DNA of 36,940 nt from an uncultured Bacilli bacterium (GCA_934089275.1 CAKOJJ010000016.1:1-36940); one strand, 5' to 3'; shown: positions 15,509 to 24,500, numbered from the stretch's first letter. Numbers and translations: made by a program. The notes: generated by a model from the letters alone, not told the origin.

Positions 15509-16521
15509 GGATCAATTAATATTTTAACGGAAGGACTTACACCACTAGTAAGTTCTTCAAAAGCATCTTGAACTTTTTCTAAAGGCACCACTTTATCAAC
15601 AAATTTTAAAACATCAATACGTTTATTAGCAATCAAAGCTAAACAAGTTTTAAATTCTTCTTCAGTATAAGCAATCGCACCTTTAATAGTTTGTTCATGT
15701 AATACACTTACAACTGTTGGAATAGTTATTGGTTTAGTTGAAACACCAACTAAGACAATTGTTCCTCCAGCACGTGTAACCATAATTGCACTTGTGACTG
15801 CAGCATCATTTCCACAGCAATCAATAACGATATCAAAACCATCACCAGTTTTGCTATAACATTTATTCACAAAGTCATCAGTTGCATCTAAGTATTCATC
15901 AGCTACTTTTAAATCAACGGCTTTCTTTCCACGTTCTTTATTAGTTTCAGAAACTACAACATAACTTGCGCCTTCCATCTTAGCAAACATGGCACTTACT
16001 AAACCGATAATTCCACCACCAATAACAAGAACTTTATCGCCGACTTTGATATCAGCTAAATGAATAGCATGTAATCCAACTGCAGTAGGTTCAACCATTG
16101 CACCTTCTTCAAAAGAGACGTTTTCTGGCATTTTTACAACTAATGATGCATCAACACTTATTCTTTCAGAATATGCTCCTGGATTAGTAAGTGCAAGTCC
16201 CAAAGCATCCTCCCATGTATGTGAACAATATTGAGGATTACCTGACTTACATGCAAAACATTTTCTACATGGTGATATTGGTAAAGCAGTAACATGATCT
16301 CCTACTTTTAAGTCGTTTCTTGAACCTGGGTCAACTACTACTCCAGCAAATTCATGTCCCATTACTAAACCAACCGGTTCACCTGATTCAAAATTATGAA
16401 TATCAGATCCACAAATTCCTGCCTTTTCTACATCTATAATTACTCTTTTTTCTTTTTTTTCTGGATATTCCATTTCAGCTTTTTCAAGCTTTCTTGGACC
16501 AACTATCTTAACACATTTCAT
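15499..16521 (-). CDS. Zinc-dependent medium-chain alcohol/polyol dehydrogenase
   Basis: 340 aa, MDR superfamily, NAD(P)-dependent. Catalytic zinc ligands: C37 (GICGSD) and H56-E57 (MGHEFAG). Structural zinc: C85, C88, C91 and C99. Nucleotide fold: VIGGGIIG around 167-173. The fold and sequence resemble threonine/butanediol/sorbitol dehydrogenases (CGSDIH, GHEFAGVV), but the substrate cannot be assigned. RBS AGGAGG precedes the ATG. An extended -10 (TGCTATAAT, hexamer 16546-16541) lies upstream, and a TTTAAA-CGT-TTTAAA inverted repeat (16562-16576) overlaps the -35 position, which suggests repression by a dimeric regulator. Confidence 0.9.
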   Translation of the reverse strand: MKCVKIVGPRKLEKAEMEYPEKKEKRVIIDVEKAGICGSDIHNFESGEPVGLVMGHEFAGVVVDPGSRNDLKVGDHVTALPISPCRKCFACKSGNPQYCSHTWEDALGLALTNPGAYSERISVDASLVVKMPENVSFEEGAMVEPTAVGLHAIHLADIKVGDKVLVIGGGIIGLVSAMFAKMEGASYVVVSETNKERGKKAVDLKVADEYLDATDDFVNKCYSKTGDGFDIVIDCCGNDAAVTSAIMVTRAGGTIVLVGVSTKPITIPTVVSVLHEQTIKGAIAYTEEEFKTCLALIANKRIDVLKFVDKVVPLEKVQDAFEELTSGVSPSVKILIDPKK

Positions 16522-16540
16522 ACTAAGCCTCCTACATTAA

Positions 16541-16576
16541 ATTATAGCACAACATCATTAATTTAAACGTTTTAAA
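16541..16576 (-). promoter_or_regulatory. Promoter with candidate operator for the dehydrogenase gene
   Basis: Extended -10 TGCTATAAT (hexamer 16546-16541). The -35 region is poor and is covered by an inverted repeat TTTAAA-n3-TTTAAA (16562-16576), a possible operator. The regulator is not identified. Confidence 0.5.
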
Positions 16577-16591
16577 AAAATCACTTTACAT

Positions 16592-16614
16592 AAAAAAAGT
16601 CGTTAAACACGACT
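16592..16614 (-). terminator. Terminator of the SDR operon, stop codon in loop
   Basis: AGTCG / CGACT (16598-16614) with a 7-nt loop containing the TAA stop of the SDR gene, followed by seven T on the minus strand. Confidence 0.8.
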
Positions 16615-17358
16615 CTTTCTATCTTGAATTTTATAAGTTATTTTAAGAAGTAATTTTCTAGGAGTAAATCTTGTAAGAAAAACAACTGCCTTCATTTTAA
16701 ATGATGGAATAATATACAATTTATTTTTAAACATTTCTTTAACAGCATACTTAGCAACATATTCACTTGATAAAGATGATGTATGAAATTCTCCATGAGC
16801 AACTTTATTAAATTCAGTATCAACTGGACCTGGACATAAACAAGATATTTTTACATTGCTTTTATCAACTTTTAATTCCTCATATATAGCTTCTGTAAGT
16901 CTTAATACATAATTTTTAGTTGCATAATATGTACTTAGCTTTGGACCAGCCATAAATCCTGCAGAAGATGCAACATTTAAAATATGTCCTGAATCCTTCT
17001 CTTTAAACTTAACTAAAAACTTCTTAGTTAAATAGTGCACTGCTTTAATATTAACATCTATCATTTTAAATTCAGTATCTAAATCTGTTTTATCAAATTC
17101 TCCAAATAAACCAAATCCTGCATTGTTGACTAAAACATCGATATCTTCATCTTTAACTTCATTCCACAATGTTTCAAGATTATCCTCTTCCGATAAATCC
17201 AAAGGTATAACTAAAACATTCGTTTTAACTTTCTTTTTTAATTCATTTAAAATAGTCTTTCTTCTAGCAACAACTATTAGATCATATCCAAGATCACTTA
17301 ATATACAAGCAATATCTTTACCTATTCCACTAGAAGCTCCTGTTATAAGTGCTTTCAT
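16603..17358 (-). CDS. Short-chain dehydrogenase/reductase
   Basis: 251 aa, classical SDR: TGASSGIG (6-13) for nucleotide binding, VNNAGFG (77-83), catalytic S131 in NVASSAG, and YxxxK as Y144-K148 (YYATK). ARRKT after beta 2 suggests NADP(H) preference. The C-terminus is basic (TYKIQDRKSRV), and the region around 215-240 is mildly hydrophobic, as in membrane-associated SDRs of the DltE/YqjQ type. The substrate is unknown. The start overlaps the PAP2 gene by ATGA; order DUF21-like, PAP2, SDR. Confidence 0.9.
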   Translation of the reverse strand: MKALITGASSGIGKDIACILSDLGYDLIVVARRKTILNELKKKVKTNVLVIPLDLSEEDNLETLWNEVKDEDIDVLVNNAGFGLFGEFDKTDLDTEFKMIDVNIKAVHYLTKKFLVKFKEKDSGHILNVASSAGFMAGPKLSTYYATKNYVLRLTEAIYEELKVDKSNVKISCLCPGPVDTEFNKVAHGEFHTSSLSSEYVAKYAVKEMFKNKLYIIPSFKMKAVVFLTRFTPRKLLLKITYKIQDRKSRV

Positions 17359-17948
17359 ACAAGTTTTTTCCTTTCTAATATATGAATAATTAAAAATAAG
17401 ACAACAAGACCTAAAAGATATCCCCCAACAACATCAGTTAAATAATGTACTCCCAAATATATTCTAGATATTCCAACCAACAATATAAATGTTGATAAAC
17501 TAAAAGTTATTAACTTTTTATGTTTTACATTATATTTATTAACTAAATAAATAATGCTTCCAAAAAACAAAACCGATATCATTGAATGACCTGAAGGAAA
17601 AGAATATGATTTTTCTATAACCATTCTTAAATAATTAGGTCTTTCTCTTTTAATAATTATTTTGACCAAATTATTAAATATTACACTTGAAACGCTTGAT
17701 AAAACAATAATTGATAATTTATATTTCTTCTTTACAATTATAAAAATAAACAATAAAACATTTAAAATAATCATAAATTTTGGACTACAAATAAACGATA
17801 TAATTTTAAAAATATTAGTTAAAATCATATTATTATGTACTGAAAAAAATAACGATATAGCATTATCAAAACTACTACTAAATCCAGTTATAATCATAAT
17901 AAGATCAACAAAGAAAAGAAAAACAAATAGATAAAAAACCTTTTTCAT
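17355..17948 (-). CDS. PAP2-family membrane phosphatase
   Basis: 197 aa, about six TM helices. All three acid-phosphatase motifs are present: K96...R103-P104 (KIIIKRERP), PSGH at 118-121, and SR161-162...H168...D172 (SRIYLGVHYLTD). Likely substrates are lipid phosphates such as undecaprenyl diphosphate or phosphatidic acid; the sequence alone does not decide. The start lies 1 nt after the stop of the upstream membrane gene, and the stop overlaps the SDR start, so the three genes form an operon that may deal with lipid metabolism. Confidence 0.92.
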   Translation of the reverse strand: MKKVFYLFVFLFFVDLIMIITGFSSSFDNAISLFFSVHNNMILTNIFKIISFICSPKFMIILNVLLFIFIIVKKKYKLSIIVLSSVSSVIFNNLVKIIIKRERPNYLRMVIEKSYSFPSGHSMISVLFFGSIIYLVNKYNVKHKKLITFSLSTFILLVGISRIYLGVHYLTDVVGGYLLGLVVLFLIIHILERKKLV

Positions 17949-17949
17949 A

Positions 17950-18465
17950 TTATTTTAACCTCAAAAAATGTTTTACTTTTCCAACACCAAAAATAATATT
18001 ATCGGCATTTTTAATAGAAATACTTTTAAATATTGCTTTTCCACCAACAGTTAATGATGAGATAAATGCTGAAACCAAAACTGATACAACGACACTGTTA
18101 AATCCAGTATTAGTAGATAAGGATATAGCAATAACAGCACCTAACCCACCAGAAATAATTCCACAAACATCTCCAATGATATCATTACATATACTTGATA
18201 TTTTATTTTTGTTTTTAAGCATATTTATTGCTTCTCTCGCACCATTTATTTTTTTACTAGCAATTGCATGAAATGATGCTTCATTGGCACTCATAGTTGC
18301 CGTACCAACTATATCAAATAAAATACCTATTCCAATAACTAATAATAAAATAATAATTAAAAATATATCATTTAAAGAAGCAGTTAAAACATTAGTAATA
18401 GAACTAAAACAAACCGATAAAACAAATGTTAAAATAAAAACTTTAATAATCCATTTCTTTTCCAT
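17950..18465 (-). CDS. Small DUF21/CorB-N-like membrane protein
   Basis: 171 aa with about four hydrophobic segments. The stretch SANEASFHAIASKKINGAREAI followed by CNDIIGDVCGIISGG resembles the membrane domain (DUF21) of CNNM/CorB-type Mg/Co efflux proteins, without the CBS and C-terminal domains. Such stand-alone short forms occur in Clostridia and Bacilli; transport by this one is not shown. The open frame extends to 18606, but that would run through the terminator of ncRNA 2. The start at 18465 has AGGTGATAAT directly upstream and an extended -10 (TGATATAAT) about 15 nt further on. Confidence 0.75.
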   Translation of the reverse strand: MEKKWIIKVFILTFVLSVCFSSITNVLTASLNDIFLIIILLLVIGIGILFDIVGTATMSANEASFHAIASKKINGAREAINMLKNKNKISSICNDIIGDVCGIISGGLGAVIAISLSTNTGFNSVVVSVLVSAFISSLTVGGKAIFKSISIKNADNIIFGVGKVKHFLRLK

Positions 18466-18499
18466 ATTATCACCTACCTTAATTATATCAAAAATATTG

Positions 18500-18540
18500 C
18501 AAAAAAAAACTTTAATCCGGCTTTCCCCAAAAATTAAAGT
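18500..18540 (-). terminator. Intrinsic terminator of ncRNA 2
   Basis: ACTTTAAT / ATTAAAGT (18509-18516 with 18533-18540) forms a perfect 8-bp stem. The 16-nt loop contains GGGGAAAGCCGG, and nine T follow on the minus strand (18508-18500). Confidence 0.85.
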
Positions 18541-19006
18541 ATAGTTGTATGGTATATCATAGATCAATTTTACGGCTTTGGTCGAGTTGAATTTCTCTAC
18601 TTTCATACTTTCGGTTACCCTAAAGCACTTTCGTTTTAAATGAAGCAGCTAGGCGTTGCCGGTCTAACTACTCGATTACCACTTAGTCCGCACTTTAATA
18701 CCTACGATATATACACGCTAGAGGTTTTCCCTAACATAAGTGACTATCCTTATATGCTTTTGCAATTACTATTTCAAATAATATCCCTAGTAATCACTCA
18801 CATCATGTACGTTAATCATTATTTGTATAAGTGAGGCAATAAAAGGAATGTTTTCATATGCCATTATGAAGTTTCCTTAGATTTTAAATCATATATTCAC
18901 CCCAACTTGGGCAGAAGAAGCAAATACATGAAGTCTCATTTGTACAATTGGTAGATTTTTAGCCCTACCTTCAAATAGTGTAATGACTAGCATAATGCAC
19001 CACACA
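18500..19006 (-). ncRNA. Large structured non-coding RNA, about 507 nt, family not recognised
   Basis: This 500-nt stretch has no supported protein gene, is richer in G+C than its surroundings, and lies between a strong extended -10 promoter and a terminator. Helices readable by eye on the minus strand: GGTAG/CTACC near the 5' end; AAGGAA/TTCCTT enclosing TTCATA/TATGAA (18843-18878); ATTACTA/TAGTAAT; CGGACTAA/TTAGACCG with one mismatch (18660-18690); GGC-aac-GCC; and CTTT-a-GGG/ACC-AAAG-type hairpin. Conserved-looking purine loops such as CGAAAGT recur. I do not find the RNase P core, tmRNA termini or an SRP Alu/S-domain signature. The size and ornate folding are like the large RNA classes OLE, ROOL or GOLLD, but no motif ties it to any of them. 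Confidence 0.82.
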
Positions 19007-19012
19007 AATAGA

Positions 19013-19041
19013 ATTATAGCAAAAATATAGAAAAAATGCAA
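19013..19041 (-). promoter_or_regulatory. Strong extended -10 promoter of ncRNA 2
   Basis: TTGCAT (19041-19036), 17 bp, TATAAT (19018-19013), preceded by TGC (extended -10). Predicted start about 19006-19005. Confidence 0.85.
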
Positions 19042-19091
19042 ATCTGCTACACTAATATCATATGCTAAAGCTTATAAAATAGTTATATTTT

Positions 19092-20714
19092 TTATAAATG
19101 TTCTACAACATCCATTATACAAGGCACCATTTGTTTCTTTCTTGAAACTACATTTTTAATTAAAGTTCCTTGAGTTAACTCATCAATATTATATGCTTGT
19201 TCAAGTATACGTTTAGAGTTATCAGAGTATAAAATATTTGAATCATTAGTTAAGAAATTAGTTACAAAAAGTGCACAAAGTACTAAATTTTGATTAGCAG
19301 CTACTCTATTTAATTCTTCAATTAATTCACTTTCACGATCCTTAAATAACTTATAGTCAGTTGTAAATACTTGACCAATTGCCATGGAATGTTCATTTAT
19401 TTTATAATTTTTCATATCTTTAAAGACAATTTCATTAGCAGTTAAATCTTTTATATCTACTCCACTTTCTAACATATCAAGACCATATTTATTTAAATTA
19501 ACTTTAGCTATTGACGCCAAAGTTTTAGCAACTTTTCTATCAAGGTCAGTAGTTGTTGGACTTTGTAAAAGAAGGGTATCAGATATTATTCCACTTAACA
19601 TAAGTCCTGCTATACTAGAAGGAATCTTAACATTGTTTTCAACATACATTAAATAAATTATTGTATTAACAGATCCTACTGCCATATTTCTAAAGTTGAT
19701 TGGTGCTGAAGTGTTTATATCTCCAATATTATGGTGATCAATTATCTCAAGTATCTCTGATTCATAAAGACCATCTACAGATTGACTTGTCATATTATGA
19801 TCAACTAATATAACTTTTTTTCTTCTAACTTCATGAGCTTCAATTGTTCGAAGCATACCAAGACAAACACCTTTATTATTAACAATTGGATAATTTGTAT
19901 GTTTCAATTTATTTGTTTCATCTTTAAAGTAACTTAAATAATCAAGTTCATTAAAGAAAACAGTTTTTTGTCCTCTTTTAATTGTTTTTATAGGATTAGC
20001 TAGACACAATACACGAGCAATTTTAAATGAACTTTTCGAACTACAAATAACGTTAATCTTGTTTTCAGCTGCTAATTTTCTTAATTTGTCAGGTATACTT
20101 TTAGATTTAACTAAAATAATTAGTTTAACGCCTTTTTCTATCGCATATTTAATTAATTTTTCTCTATCTCCAACGATCAAAATAGATTCATTATCAATCT
20201 CAATATTATTAATAAAAGTTTCATCATCAAAAGTAGCTGCATGAGCATAACCTGTAATATGTTCATCAAATTCTAAATATTCATTAGAATCAAGTACACT
20301 TACCAAATTACTAAAATCTGTATCAACCAACAAATTTTCATTATATATCATATCAGCTGCTACTTCTTTTAAAGAAACATATCCTTTGAATTTCTTATTA
20401 TCATCAACCAAAGGAATACCTGTTATAGCATTAACATTCATTACATTAAAAGCATCTATTATAGGTTTATTTTCATTTAGCATGAAATTTTTATGATAAT
20501 TAACATCTTTAAGTTGAACCTTAACATCATTTAAATAAGCTGGTCTTTCTACATTAAAATAATTAAGAACATATTCTGTTTCTTTATTAATTGAACCTAA
20601 AACTTTAGGTTCAGCTTTAATATTTAATTTATTTTTCAAATATGCATAGGCAATCGCACCACATACAGTATCTGTATCAGGATTTTTATGCCCAAAAACA
20701 TAAATTGGTTCCAT
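19092..20714 (-). CDS. ppaC: Manganese-dependent inorganic pyrophosphatase with CBS and DRTGG domains
   Basis: 540 aa, DHH-family (family II) pyrophosphatase hydrolysing PPi in the cytosol. Metal and catalytic residues: H9, D13, D15 (GHKNPDTDT), D305-H306 (LVDHN) and D326-H327-H328 (IIDHHN); the DHHA2 domain follows. Between about 70 and 300 lies the regulatory insert: CBS (about 74-125), a DRTGG-like domain (about 150-235) and a second CBS (about 245-300). This matches the adenine-nucleotide-regulated CBS-PPases of Clostridia and Erysipelotrichia, in which AMP/ADP inhibit and ATP or Ap4A activate. ncRNA 2 begins about 85 nt downstream on the same strand from its own promoter. Confidence 0.95.
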   Translation of the reverse strand: MEPIYVFGHKNPDTDTVCGAIAYAYLKNKLNIKAEPKVLGSINKETEYVLNYFNVERPAYLNDVKVQLKDVNYHKNFMLNENKPIIDAFNVMNVNAITGIPLVDDNKKFKGYVSLKEVAADMIYNENLLVDTDFSNLVSVLDSNEYLEFDEHITGYAHAATFDDETFINNIEIDNESILIVGDREKLIKYAIEKGVKLIILVKSKSIPDKLRKLAAENKINVICSSKSSFKIARVLCLANPIKTIKRGQKTVFFNELDYLSYFKDETNKLKHTNYPIVNNKGVCLGMLRTIEAHEVRRKKVILVDHNMTSQSVDGLYESEILEIIDHHNIGDINTSAPINFRNMAVGSVNTIIYLMYVENNVKIPSSIAGLMLSGIISDTLLLQSPTTTDLDRKVAKTLASIAKVNLNKYGLDMLESGVDIKDLTANEIVFKDMKNYKINEHSMAIGQVFTTDYKLFKDRESELIEELNRVAANQNLVLCALFVTNFLTNDSNILYSDNSKRILEQAYNIDELTQGTLIKNVVSRKKQMVPCIMDVVEHL

Positions 20715-20736
20715 TTCTACTACCTCTATTCTACAT

Positions 20737-20766
20737 TAAAAACTACTACTTAGTTTTTGTAGCAGT
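20737..20766 (-). terminator. Terminator at end of the DUF2975-like gene
   Basis: ACTGCTAC / GTAGTAGT form an 8-bp stem (one G-U pair) with the TAG stop codon reaching into the 3' arm, then five T. Modest U-tract. Confidence 0.55.
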
Positions 20767-21507
20767 TTTTTTATTTTTATTATAGTATCTTCTCTTTTTT
20801 GGTTTATCTTCTTTTTCTTCTTTTACTTCAGTAGTCTTCTTTTTTACTTTTTCAGTTTTAATTTGTTCTTTTAAAGTTTCGATTCTTTTATCAGTATCAT
20901 CTGCTTTTAAATTTGATAATTCTAAACTCTTCTTTTCTAATTGAACACTTAAATCGTATCCACTTTCAATTAACATTTTTAAAACCATTGATACAAATAA
21001 GAATATAAATCCGAATAAACTTATATTTGTAAAATCTAACATTCCAACAGAAATTACTACAAAGAATTTTACAATTGGTAAAATAATTGCTAGTAATAAA
21101 GAAAGTGGAATAACTTGATCCATTAATTTTAAATTTTCTTTAGTATATAAATTTCCTGCCATAAACGAATTAAATAAAGCTTTTAATCTTGTTGATATCA
21201 TATAAATAAATAGATTATTTAATGATACTGCTGTTCCTAAAAAAAGTGTTCCGATTAAAGCATTTGTTTTACCAATTCTACTTATTAAAACCGATGCCTC
21301 ACTAAAAGAATATCCAGTTACAGCAGACACCATAGATACAAAGAAATTACTAATTTCACTTGTATGTTCAATTAAATTCATGATGGCAAAACCTATTGTA
21401 AGTGCTGTATAAATTACACAAGCACATAAAGATAACCATTTAAGGATAAATAACACAAAATCAATAAAGCTTAAAACAACTTTATTCTCATAACTTACAT
21501 TTTTCAT
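20746..21507 (-). CDS. DUF2975-like membrane protein with basic C-terminal tail
   Basis: 253 aa. Four TM helices (about 10-45, 75-100, 125-150, 158-178) follow the DUF2975 layout, including GNLYTKENLKLMDQVIPLSLL, which matches the family's GxxFTxEN loop before TM3. Residues 190-253 form a long charged tail rich in K and E, ending in RRYYNKNKKTATKTK, probably cytoplasmic and possibly nucleic-acid or membrane-surface binding. DUF2975 proteins have no established function. It lies between uvrB and the pyrophosphatase gene on the same strand. Confidence 0.7.
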   Translation of the reverse strand: MKNVSYENKVVLSFIDFVLFILKWLSLCACVIYTALTIGFAIMNLIEHTSEISNFFVSMVSAVTGYSFSEASVLISRIGKTNALIGTLFLGTAVSLNNLFIYMISTRLKALFNSFMAGNLYTKENLKLMDQVIPLSLLLAIILPIVKFFVVISVGMLDFTNISLFGFIFLFVSMVLKMLIESGYDLSVQLEKKSLELSNLKADDTDKRIETLKEQIKTEKVKKKTTEVKEEKEDKPKKRRYYNKNKKTATKTK

Positions 21508-21563
21508 AACACCAATCCCTTTTCCAATTAAATAATACCATAAAATCTTAAAGAAAAAAAGAA

Positions 21564-23513
21564 TTATTGACTTTTAAGTTCAAACAATATATCTCTAAGT
21601 TCCATTGCACGTTCGAAATCCAAATTTTTAGCTGCTTCTTTCATCTCACGTTCAATATTTTCAGCGATTAATTCTTTATCTTTTTTACTCATCTTTTTAT
21701 TTTCAATTATCTTTTCTTCATCAGTATTACTGATTACTTCTTTTATTTCTTTTACAATTGTTTTAGGAATTATTCCATGGACACGGTTATATTCTTCTTG
21801 AATACTTCGTCTTCTTTCAGTTTCTTTTATAGCTTTATCCATCGATTCACTTATAGTATCAGCATACATTATAACATGTCCATTGGCATTACGTGCACAT
21901 CTACCAATTATTTGGATAAGTGATCTATCGCTTCTTAAGAAACCTTGTTTATCAGCATCCATTATAGCAATTAAAGAAACTTCAGGTAAATCAATTCCTT
22001 CTCTTAAAAGATTGATACCAACTAAACAATCATATTTTCCCATACGAAGTTCTCTTATAATTTTAAGTCGTTCAAGAGTATGTACTTCACTATGAAGATA
22101 TTGAACTTTTATTCCAACACTTTTTAGATAAGATGTTAATTCTTCTGCCATACGTATTGTAAGTGTAGTAACAAGAACTCTTTCATTCTTTTCCATTCTA
22201 GTTCTTATTTCACTTATTAAATCATCTATTTGACCTTCAGTCTTTTTAACTTCAATAGTTGGATCCAAAAGTCCAGTTGGTCTAATGATTTGTTCAGCAC
22301 ATTTTCCATTTACAAGTTCAAGTTCATAATCACCTGGAGTAGCTGAAACATAAATTACTTGATTAACCTTTTTATTAAACTCATCAAATTTAAGTGGTCT
22401 ATTATCCATTGCACTTGGTAAACGGAAACCATAATCAACTAATGTTTGTTTACGCATTCTATCTCCATTATACATACCTCTTATTTGAGGAACTGTAACA
22501 TGTGATTCATCTATTACAAGTAAAAAGTTTTTAGGAAAAAAGTCTATCAATGTTGATGGAGTTTCACCTTCTGCTCTTAAAGCAAGGTGCCTTGAATAGT
22601 TTTCAATTCCATGACAAAATCCTGTTTCACGAAGCATTTCTATATCATATTCACATCTTTCTCTAAGACGTTGTTCCTCCAAAAGTTTATTGTTATCAAT
22701 CAATTCTTTTTCACGTTTATGAAGTTCATCTTCAATTCTATTACATGCTTCTTCAAGCTTATCTTTATTGGTAACAAAATGAGTTGCTGGAAATAAAGTA
22801 ACACTTTTTTTGGATTTTATAATTGTACCAGTTAAAATATCAAATTCACTAATTCTATCAACTTCATCTCCAAAAAGTTCAATACGAATTCCATTTTTCT
22901 TTTCAGCTATTGGGACTATATCAATTGTATCTCCATTAGCTCGAAAAGTACCTCTATGAAAATCAACTTGATTTCTTTCATAATTCATATCAATTAAACG
23001 ATTTAAAAGATCATTTCTAGCAATTGTATCTCCTTTAGTAAGTATTAACATATGATTTTTATAATCCTCAGGATCTCCTATTCCATATATACATGAAACA
23101 CTTGATACAACTATAACATCATCATAAGTTAAAAGAGCACTTGTTGCTGAATGTCTTAATTCATCTATTTCATCATTAATACTTGCATCCTTTTCAATAT
23201 AAGTATCACTTGAAGGTACATATGCTTCAGGTTGATAATAATCGTAATAAGATACAAAATATTCTACATGATTTTCAGGAAATAATTCTTTTAATTCTGA
23301 ATAAAGTTGTCCTGCTAAAGTTTTGTTATGAGCTAAAACCAAAGTAGGACGATTTGTTTTTTCAATAACATTAGCAATTGTAAATGTTTTACCTGTTCCT
23401 GTTGCACCTAAAAGAACTTGATCACGTACACCAGCATTTACACCATCTACAAGTTCTTTAATAGCTTCAGGTTGATCACCATTTGGTTTATATTTTGAAA
23501 CTAATTTAAACAT
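21564..23513 (-). CDS. uvrB: UvrABC excinuclease subunit B
   Basis: 649 aa, full length. UvrB verifies damage handed over by UvrA and recruits UvrC in nucleotide excision repair. Seen: Walker A GATGTGKT (36-43); the DNA-clamping beta-hairpin region YYDYYQPEAYVPSSDTYIEKD; DESHVTVPQ; the helicase motifs VSATPGDYEL, LREGIDLPEVSL and QIIGRCARN; and a C-terminal UVR domain (EREMKEAAKNLDFERAMELRD) for UvrC contact. RBS GGGAGG precedes the ATG. Promoter: TTGTTT, 17 bp, TAAAAT (23567-23539). I see no clear LexA box (CGAAC-n4-GTTCG) in the upstream region. No uvrA lies next to it. Confidence 0.98.
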   Translation of the reverse strand: MFKLVSKYKPNGDQPEAIKELVDGVNAGVRDQVLLGATGTGKTFTIANVIEKTNRPTLVLAHNKTLAGQLYSELKELFPENHVEYFVSYYDYYQPEAYVPSSDTYIEKDASINDEIDELRHSATSALLTYDDVIVVSSVSCIYGIGDPEDYKNHMLILTKGDTIARNDLLNRLIDMNYERNQVDFHRGTFRANGDTIDIVPIAEKKNGIRIELFGDEVDRISEFDILTGTIIKSKKSVTLFPATHFVTNKDKLEEACNRIEDELHKREKELIDNNKLLEEQRLRERCEYDIEMLRETGFCHGIENYSRHLALRAEGETPSTLIDFFPKNFLLVIDESHVTVPQIRGMYNGDRMRKQTLVDYGFRLPSAMDNRPLKFDEFNKKVNQVIYVSATPGDYELELVNGKCAEQIIRPTGLLDPTIEVKKTEGQIDDLISEIRTRMEKNERVLVTTLTIRMAEELTSYLKSVGIKVQYLHSEVHTLERLKIIRELRMGKYDCLVGINLLREGIDLPEVSLIAIMDADKQGFLRSDRSLIQIIGRCARNANGHVIMYADTISESMDKAIKETERRRSIQEEYNRVHGIIPKTIVKEIKEVISNTDEEKIIENKKMSKKDKELIAENIEREMKEAAKNLDFERAMELRDILFELKSQ

Positions 23514-23538
23514 AAATACCTCCCTTTTAATTATTTGT

Positions 23539-23567
23539 ATTTTATCATTTTATATACAATAAAACAA
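23539..23567 (-). promoter_or_regulatory. Promoter of uvrB
   Basis: TTGTTT (23567-23562), 17 bp, TAAAAT (23544-23539) preceded by TGA (extended -10). Confidence 0.6.
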
Positions 23568-23597
23568 GAATGGTTAAGAACTACACAAACGGAATAT

Positions 23598-23626
23598 TTG
23601 ATATTTCGACTTTTTTATGATACAAT
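23598..23626 (+). promoter_or_regulatory. Promoter of the lipoprotein gene
   Basis: TTGATA (23598-23603), 17 bp, TACAAT (23621-23626); predicted start about 23633, leader about 25 nt. Confidence 0.7.
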
Positions 23627-23657
23627 ACGTCCCATAAAAGAAAAGGAGTGGAAAAAA

Positions 23658-24500
23658 ATGAAAAAGAGAAATAATTTATTGGCTTTAAAAGTAAAATTTT
23701 GTGGTTTAGCTTTATCTAGTGCTATAGCAGCATCTGTAACCGGTTGTAGTACAGAATTATCTACTAATGGAGATATTGAATATTCAACATTAGATCAAAA
23801 CGATAATGATGCTTTAGAAAATGGTGTAACTCAAGTTATTGATGTACCAAATAACGACTTTAACTTAGTTGTAAATTACAAATTCGATTTAACTGATGGT
23901 GAAAAATGGACAATTACTGATGACAAAGATATAGTTATGGAAATTGCTACTGAAAATCTTCCAAGTGATATGGCAGTATATATTGATAATGTTCATACTG
24001 ATACAAAAATAGTTGCTCATGATGCTTACTATAATGGCATTTTACAAGATACAATGGACGATAGAATCCATAACTCATTGATGCTTGGTTTCCCAATTTC
24101 TGATGAAACTAGTTATGTCGGAAGCAATCATATTGAAGGTCAAAATGATACATTTATTAGTGGTTATAGCCTTGGTGTTAATGGAACTGCACAAGGTAAA
24201 ATTGATGAAAAAAGAAGACTAGAATCCGATTACTTAGAAGCAGGAGTATATGCTAATCAAATTAGTAGTGTTATTGATTTAATCATAGTTGATCAAAATG
24301 GTGAAATTTCTTGTGTTAGTGTTAACTCTGATATAAGTGTTCCAGTTTGGCCATTTGTAAAATACATAAACAAAGATAAAATTTATTATAAATATTATTA
24401 CTACAACGGAACTGAAATCGAAACAGAAAAAATAAGTGAAGATGAATTTCAAAATCTTTCTAATGAAGATGCTGATCAAAAAACTTTAAATTTAAAATAG
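23658..24500 (+). CDS. Predicted lipoprotein, unknown function
   Basis: 280 aa. Signal peptide with lipobox SVTGC (C30 lipidated after cleavage); basic N-terminus MKKRNN. The mature part is acidic and beta-rich with no recognised domain. It contains a Trp-rich spot (DGEKWTITDD), a conserved-looking block LMLGFPISDETSYVGSNHIEG, and a Tyr-rich segment (YYKYYYYNG) near the C-terminus. The open frame extends to 23535, but the start at 23658 is clear: GGAG 9 nt upstream and a normal signal peptide. It is a single-gene unit with its own promoter and terminator. Confidence 0.82.
   Translation: MKKRNNLLALKVKFCGLALSSAIAASVTGCSTELSTNGDIEYSTLDQNDNDALENGVTQVIDVPNNDFNLVVNYKFDLTDGEKWTITDDKDIVMEIATENLPSDMAVYIDNVHTDTKIVAHDAYYNGILQDTMDDRIHNSLMLGFPISDETSYVGSNHIEGQNDTFISGYSLGVNGTAQGKIDEKRRLESDYLEAGVYANQISSVIDLIIVDQNGEISCVSVNSDISVPVWPFVKYINKDKIYYKYYYYNGTEIETEKISEDEFQNLSNEDADQKTLNLK

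Noticed and set aside
18466..18606. N-terminal extension of the DUF21-like protein to 18606
   Set aside because: It would translate through the terminator and 3' part of ncRNA 2; the ATG at 18465 has a proper RBS and hydrophobic start.
18640..18834. 64-aa plus-strand reading frame in the ncRNA 2 region
   Set aside because: No RBS, no signal or domain, antisense to the RNA with its own promoter and terminator; taken as chance.
23514..23657. LexA/SOS box upstream of uvrB
   Set aside because: Only half-site-like GAAC is present; no CGAAC-n4-GTTCG.
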